From the NCBI GenBank assembly GCA_964304625.1, contig OZ199838.1:8184001-8248000 (forward strand): DNA of 64,000 bases, written 5' to 3'. Shown here piece by piece: positions 58,101 to 64,000 of the stretch. The stretch comes from Kudoa neothunni. Taxonomy: Eukaryota; Cnidaria. The stretch's first letter is position 1, and each line of letters starts with the position of its first letter. Position numbers and translations under genes: made by a program. Under the pieces are notes generated by a model that saw nothing but the letters and a program-made list of their open reading frames with translations, made no database searches and was not told the origin of the DNA.

Positions 58101-58895
58101 AACATTTCTAGTAAAATACAAATCGAACAGGGAAGAATAGATGACTAGGGAAACATTGAACAAATATCCTTCTAATTTTGACAAGGTATTCAAAACGAAG
58201 TACAAGAAAGTTTTGCTACTTCTTAATGATGCCACTTGTTACTCCAAAATTCATTTGTCCAATATCTCTCTTATATTCCTTACAAAAAAATTCATCTAGA
58301 GTTTTGCCACCATTAGACCATGGAATCATTTTCTCATTCAAATCAAATTACAAAAATAATTAAATACAAAGCCATATTGATGCAGTTAGCAATGATATAA
58401 ATACATCCCTTCCAAGATTCGCTTAAAATATTGTTCCCAATTAAATAATCATGGGACGGTGGGCAGTATTCCAAAGGGTATTGCATTTAATTGTTTCAGA
58501 AAATATGGGTTTCCTGAAGCCAATGAGTGCGAACGTTCATCAAATATTAATTTTAGAAATAAAGAATTCTCAGCTAGAAATTCCGAGATTATTCAAGAGG
58601 AAGTCGTTATGCCTACATCAAAACACTTTGACGAGCTTGCTCTTTTGATTGTTGAATCTGCGGATTCTGAAACTGAAGATTTAGGAGTGGCAGAATTTAT
58701 ATCAGAAAAGGATGTATTTAAATATTTAAACATGTAGAATAAATATACGACGGAGAGGAATTGATTATCCGGGCGAAATAATGAGTTAACATCATAAAAT
58801 TACGACATACATGTTCAAAAATATAAATACAAATAACATAAATAACGTATTGTTTTCAATAAAAGTAGATGATTGTATATATGAAATTAATTTCT
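55193..58895 (+). mobile_element. Tigger/pogo element split by a piggyBac
   Basis: A terminal word CAGTAGGTAACCGATTTTCG at 55193 after a TA starts the element; a related word recurs at 57350. After the piggyBac (55240-57250) the transposase is readable with frameshifts between about 57880 and 58740. KKVLLLLNDATCYSKIHLSN matches the second-Asp region of pogo DDE transposases, LPPLDHGIIFSFKSNYK matches the TTS-LQP-DQG block, and NCFRKYGFPE the following helix. The C-terminal acidic tail ends at 58735. The 3' end is cut at 58895 by the next piggyBac. The same 3' portion is present at 1-510. Inactive. Confidence 0.78.
55240..57250 (-). mobile_element. piggyBac element with broken transposase
   Basis: TTAA at 55236-55239 and 57251-57254. 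The right end is CCCTCTAACACTTTTGGGG with the palindrome GGGGTGAAAAACACCCC. The left end has CCCTCTAAC at 55240, then 17 bases, then CCTCTAAC again at 55266 before the rest of the repeat. Transposase on the minus strand: 57071-56886, 56882-56583, a frame with internal stops over 56580-56350 that includes the expected VDEQLVSF (first Asp), 56349-56026 with VVADNFFSS (second Asp), and 56095-55646 with KGDVDNFDRML (third Asp). The C-terminal cysteine-rich region looks lost. Inactive. Confidence 0.87.
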
Positions 58896-58899
58896 TTAA

Positions 58900-61195
58900 C
58901 CCTTTCGTGCCGGAATTTTTCTTTATCCTTGAAAAAATTTTGTTTGGCTAATATTTTCAAGTTGTAAGTTTTATTCAGTAGACTAAACAATGGGACTTTG
59001 TGGTAATGAAAACGCGCAAAAGTGAAATCGAATTATTATAACAATAACAGATAGAGTTATCAATAAAACAATAATTTTAAGTATTATGGTACACATAAAA
59101 ACAATTTCTACCTTTTACAAGACAATAAGGAGCGCCACATTTTAAGCAAATTATTTGAGTGTTTTTTCCACAACTTCTGCACCTACTCGGCGTAGATACT
59201 ACCTCTGGAAAATGGCCTACATTATCATATCTAATATTATCTGATAAATGAGTGTTTCTCTTGTGTTTTGATATAGTAGATTCCATTGTTTTGTGAATTA
59301 GAATCATTAACCGGACGACTACGTTTTCGAGTTTGTATTAATGTTTTGTTTTTATACAATAATGATTCACAGATTGAATATGTGAACAAAAGCATATCGA
59401 GAACTTTACTCTTGTTTACATTATTCATGGAATTTCGCCTCCAATACAATAACTACGAATTAGTGATCGCGGTGTTGATGCCCCACAAGAATATCCGCAT
59501 GTAAAATTTTTTGCATTTATGATTTAATCTATATAATGATATTAGCATATCGGACAAATCAACACCGCTCATGTTTTTGTTATATTCCGATACAACAGCT
59601 GGACACTCGACTTTAACGCGCTTTTTTGTCGCCTATCATATCTATTTACAGTTATTAGAGGTTCACTGCCAGACTGAGTGGATTATAAAGTCACAACAGA
59701 GCTATCATACCATCGAGTTAATACTAATGCATCATTAAATCTTTTTTACCAAGTAAAGGACATCCTTTAATTCTATTATTTCTAATAGTCCCCACCGAAT
59801 ATACCCCCTTTTTTCAATATAAATTGCATCCGGAATGATGTGAACCAGTTGTCGAAATACAATAGATACATCCTATTCTTTAGAAATTGTTCACATAATT
59901 TTATTACAAAATCTCCAAAAACCGAACCACAGCTTTCTTGTACAACGTGCGATTTTCCATCATACAAATGAAAATCATGCACTATCCCACTTATTCCACA
60001 CCTAGCAAAAACTTTAAACCATCACTTTGTAGGTTTATTTGGGATATATTGTTTTGCTCTACATTAATCCTTGAATGGAATCATCTGTTCATCCACCGAA
60101 TACCGAATTGATAGTTTCAGAACTGATTTTTAAAAACGACATTCTCAAATGTTCCAAAAAAGGTCGAATCTTTGCAAATCGATCAAAGCATCGAGAAGAT
60201 TGATCATTTGTAATATTTTCGTTGTCGTTAAAATGTAAATATTTTGATATCTGCACGAATCTATCTCTCGAAATGACATCATAAATGGGGGGGGGGATAA
60301 TTAAAATATTTAGACCAATAACATCTGTAACGAGGCATTCGAACAATCCCCATCAAGATCAGAACTCCAAGGTAGCTTTCGATTTCTGGAACAGAGGTTC
60401 TAGATTTTGAATTATTCTGGATTGTGTATCGATTTAATTCGACAACAATCAATTCAAGCAATTCATTATCAAATAATCTATTAAAATAATCTATGGGATA
60501 AATTAACCCGTTTAGATTTTCAAAATGATCGTTATCGTTGGATAATTCCTGTGGCAAATTTATGTTGCTCAAGGCTTTTTTCCATTTTATTTCTGAATTA
60601 ATTTCGGAATCAATTTCAGTGTCGGAATCATCTGATGACATACATTCTTCTCTTTTCATATTTGATGATATAATCATTGGAACGTCGTCAGAATACGTAT
60701 CTGGTTCAGATATGTCAGCATCAGGTAGAACAATGATTTCTGATAGTTCGTTTTCATTTCCATCATTACTAGTCCGAACGTCATGATCCATTGTAGCTAA
60801 TCCAAATCCAGTTCACAAGTGCCGGATGTCCGGTATACGGACACGTGTTAAACATTGTATTATTTCCAAAATCGTGCGCCTGGTTCGTTTATAAATCTAT
60901 CTATTTAATGAAATTGATTATTTACACTACGTAAAATTTTTATTTTGGTAAATCATGAAAACCCTAAATGTTATGATCAAATTCTTTTGAATGCTACAAT
61001 GGTATGGTAGTTCTAACTTTAAATGCCTAGTTTAATGATTATAATGTTTAGTAACAATTGTGAAATCTATTATTACTAAACAATTACTTTAATATATTAT
61101 ACCGATATTTATCACATTACGAAATTTCGCTTAAGTAAGTTTCAGAATTAGAGACAAGTTGCTGTCCTGTATACCGGACATCCGGCACGAAAGGG
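58900..61195 (-). mobile_element. piggyBac element of a second subfamily, broken
   Basis: TTAA at 58896-58899 and 61196-61199; ends CCCTTTCGTGCCGG inverted, with a GTATACCGGACATCCGGC-type motif inside the right end and again near 60822. Transposase on the minus strand begins MDHDVRTSNDG at 60791 (acidic N-terminus). It continues in 60346-60089, shows SVDEQMIPFKD-like sequence (first Asp) near 60090, YFDNWFTSFR (second Asp) in 59982-59782, and a cysteine-rich end (CRSCGKNTQIICLKCGAPYC) in 59307-59077. Several frameshifts. Ends and protein differ clearly from the CCCTCTAA-type copies. Confidence 0.87.
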
Positions 61196-63633
61196 TTAAC
61201 ATGACATTAACTCTAAAGAAAAAACCGCTTTCATGACTTCCGACGGTTTGTACCAATTTAAGAGAATGCCGTTTGGGCTATGTAATGTTCCAGTAACGTT
61301 TCAATCTGCAATAAACAATGTATTGAATCCAGTGATAAACAAATTCTGCATGGTGTACATGGATGACATCATTATATACAGTAAGTCGAAAGAGGAACAC
61401 TATGAGCATATAAAATGCACCCTTAAGCCACTAGAGAAAGCCGGTTTTACGATAAAAGAGCAAAAATACAATTTTTTGCGGAGGAAATAAAGTTCCTCAG
61501 GTATGTCGTTTCTACAGATGAAATTAGACCTGACTCGGAAAAAATTGTTGCCGTAAAACGTTGGAAGAGACCTGAAAACGTTAAGCATATGCAGCAATTC
61601 CTGGGATTTACATCTTACTACAGAAGATTTGTCAAGGATTTTCAGAGATATCAAAGCCCCTGTACAAGTTAACAAAAAAGAATCAACAATTGAACTGGTG
61701 CCGTGAATGCGAATTGTCTTTAATTGAGTTGAAAAGGCACTGTGTGAAGCCCCGTGTTTGACACTGCCACATTGGAAAAAACCCTTTATAGTTGATTATG
61801 ATGCGAGCAATTATGCAATAGGTGGAGTTCTGTCGCAAGAAATAGACGGCATTGAACGACCTATTTACCATTGCAGTAGGTTGTTGTCTGAACAAGAGAA
61901 TAATTGTTCAACGACGACGAAGGAGATGTTGGCTCTTGTATGGACAGTAGAAAAACTACACCCATATTTATTTGGAAATTATTTTGTTGTCAGAAGTGAC
62001 CATATCTCTTGGAAATGGCTAGTGAATTTCAAACACCCGACTGGGACGATAACGAGATGGCTAAAAAAGCTCGGACAGTACACGATTTCGGTGTGAAGTA
62101 CAGGAAAAGAATGCTTCATGTTAATGCCGATATTCTTCTGGGATACGGATGCGCTGTGTTAGAAGTGGCCTACATGAAAACTGCCATAATGGAGCAAAAG
62201 AACGATTTGGACCTGAAACAGGTAAAAACTGGCTAATACATAACATATTTCCCACGACACCTACTAGAAGGAAATCTGAATATGTGAAGATATTGTGGAG
62301 CGTTCGGAACAATCTTGTTATAAAAAACGACGTATTGTTCAGAAGATCGAAAGTTGATGACAAAAACTTTTACGATGGAATTGTTATCCCGAAATCTCTT
62401 ATTAATACCGTGTTAAAACAATTCCATGATGTTGGACATCTAGGCTATGAAAAAACAATATTACTGATCCAGAGAATGTTATTAGCCTCAACAAAAAAAA
62501 GATGTGAAATCTTGGTGTGAATCTTGCCTTAATTGCTCTCGGAGGAATAGGGAAAAACTCCCCAAAAAAACATGGACTTTTAGAAAGTACTACCACATCT
62601 TCCTTGGAGCGAATAGGGATGGATATTGTCGACCCCTCACAGCTAACTACACATGGAAATAGGTTTATTCTGGTTTTATGTGATTACTTCTCTAAGTTCT
62701 GTGACGCATATCCTATACCCAACTAAGAAGCCATGACGGTTGCAAAGAAATTATTTGATGAATTTATATCAAGATTCGGAGTGCCCAAAACGATACACAA
62801 CCATTAGAGGGACTAATTTTGAATCAACCATATTCTCGAGCTTGCTAAAGTATCTCGGAATAAACAAGACATGGATCACTGCGTTTTATTCACAATCCAA
62901 TGGACTTGTGGAGCGATTCAACAAGATTTTGATTGACATGATTGCCAAAACAGCTGAAAGTTCTGAAGAATGGGACGAGATTATACTCGCGGTCCTTATG
63001 GCTTATAGAAGAGCCAAGCATAAGAAAACAGGATATTCCCCGAATTTTTTGCTGTTTGGAAGGGAATTGCCGACTGCGATGGATACATACGATGATATTG
63101 GTTGTGATAATAACAGTTATGGTAAGTTTTTGGAGACGATAAGGCGTAGAACGAAACATTCAAAGGAAACACTGAAAAAGCTTGAACAGAAGAGCGCCTC
63201 CAATAAAATTAATAAAGATATAACTTGGTTTAGTGAGGGCGAAAATGATTTGTGAGAAAACACATACGTAATGGGAAACTTGATAGTTTTTGGATTGGAC
63301 ATTACCAATTGCTGAACGAATTAACCCATATCTCTACAAAGTTGAAATTGGGAATAATATCGAAACAATAAATCATTATAATCTTAAAATATCGAACGCT
63401 AGAAAATCATGTTTTTATTCCAGTGAATTAGCCATTAATACGCCTTCTGCCTCCACCCAACCTTATGTGATATACTCAAGTCTCGTTGACGTTCCCAGTA
63501 ATTGTGACAACAACGAGCAAGTTGAAATGTCTCCTCCTGTGGAACAAATTACATAGAAAAGACGAATACGTAGACAACCCGATAATATCGATGATTATGT
63601 TGTTAATAGCGTCCATTTTCAAAGAAGGGGCAG
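61196..63633 (+). pseudogene. Degraded Ty3/gypsy pol
   Basis: Begins abruptly inside RT at the piggyBac junction. 61233-61490: MPFGLCNVPVTFQ and catalytic YMDD. About 61490-61690, frameshifted, holds the connection domain. 61758-62096 is RNase H (DYDASNYAIGG). 62149-62520 holds the integrase zinc finger HH half, with the CC half frameshifted near 62520. 62517-62726 has MDIVDPSQL; 62740-63255 has GTNFESTIF and SNGLVERFNKIL; a tail of the pol C-terminus runs to 63556. At least five frameshifts. Most similar, within this window, to the gypsy at 14298-17366. A polypurine tract AAAGAAGGGGCAG precedes the LTR. Confidence 0.85.
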
Positions 63634-64000
63634 TGTTAGATGAGTAATAATTTATTCGTGCTTTGAAAACTATGTAAATCTACTTATTCATATTTATGAG
63701 CACAGTATGCTACTACTTACCTAGTTCTGGTTGTGTGACGTCATCTCTACCCATCCTACCTTCGCCTGGACTACATTTAAACGTTAGCTCCTATTAGTTG
63801 TCGTTGTGTAATTAGTGTTGGTTTTTGCTATTTGCGCAATGTCTAATTTTGGCGATGATTCAGGTAAGCTTACGTCACTATATATTTAAAACATCTTGTT
63901 GATTTTTAAATAAATCCAATTAAAATCAATTCAATATATTAATATTACTACCAAATCCATTCATTTGTAGCCGATTAAGCTTTAAGCATTGAGCCAATAA
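63634..64000 (+). repeat. 3' LTR of degraded gypsy, start
   Basis: Starts TGTTAGATG right after the polypurine tract; includes TGACGTCA near 63737. The 3' boundary is not determined within the window. An ATG near 63839 followed by a GTAAGC donor-like word near 63864 is noted but not called as a gene. Confidence 0.55.

Noticed and set aside
63839-63990. Short first exon (ATG at about 63839, GTAAGC donor) reading out of the gypsy LTR
   Set aside because: The only acceptor in the window leads to a stop after a few codons; nothing supports a gene.

Overview
This is a transposon-rich, AT-rich eukaryotic nuclear segment. Five recognisable host genes lie in it: ANAPC10 (8432-8923, minus), mitochondrial ribosomal protein uS9m/MRPS9 (21052-22522, minus), the class III PI3-kinase PIK3C3/VPS34 (22675-37259, minus), 5-aminolevulinate synthase ALAS (45046-46907, plus) and a PAPS transporter SLC35B2 (51734-53108, minus). 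All were read by joining exons by eye. Reconstructed lengths are about 163, 393, 882, 515 and 421 aa, close to what I know of the animal orthologs. Their introns are mostly 29-110 nt. Animal-type genes, micro-introns and abundant Merlin (ISXO2-like), piggyBac, Tigger and Ty3/gypsy DNA suggest a small-intron invertebrate; a myxozoan-like cnidarian parasite is a reasonable guess but is not proven from this window.

Layout. 1-6100: a Tigger fragment, then a SINE-like repeat with a tRNA-like A/B-box head, split by a complete young gypsy element (1061-5389; identical 129-bp LTRs, GGGGG target duplication). 6100-9000: a Merlin relic and ANAPC10. 9197-17400: a pogo-like repeat split by an 876-bp MITE, a hAT relic, and a decayed internally deleted gypsy element. 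18343-20114: piggyBac relic. 21052-37259: MRPS9 and VPS34 in tandem on the minus strand. One VPS34 intron is 10.5 kb and holds two piggyBac elements, a Merlin element with 146-bp inverted repeats, a Tigger piece and a hAT MITE. 39900-44400: Merlin and piggyBac relics. 45-47 kb: ALAS. 47663-49663: a 2-kb element with long terminal inverted repeats. 51.7-53.1 kb: SLC35B2. 55.2-64 kb: Tigger split by piggyBac, another piggyBac, and a degraded gypsy with its 3' LTR running off the window.

The most striking points are: a textbook -1 frameshift site with a predicted H-type pseudoknot between gag and pol of the young gypsy element; the VPS34 gene, in which 24 introns are 38-143 nt while one is 10.5 kb of nested transposons; a GC-AG intron in VPS34; introns of 29 and 31 nt; and a palindrome of variable sequence set just inside most of the piggyBac ends.
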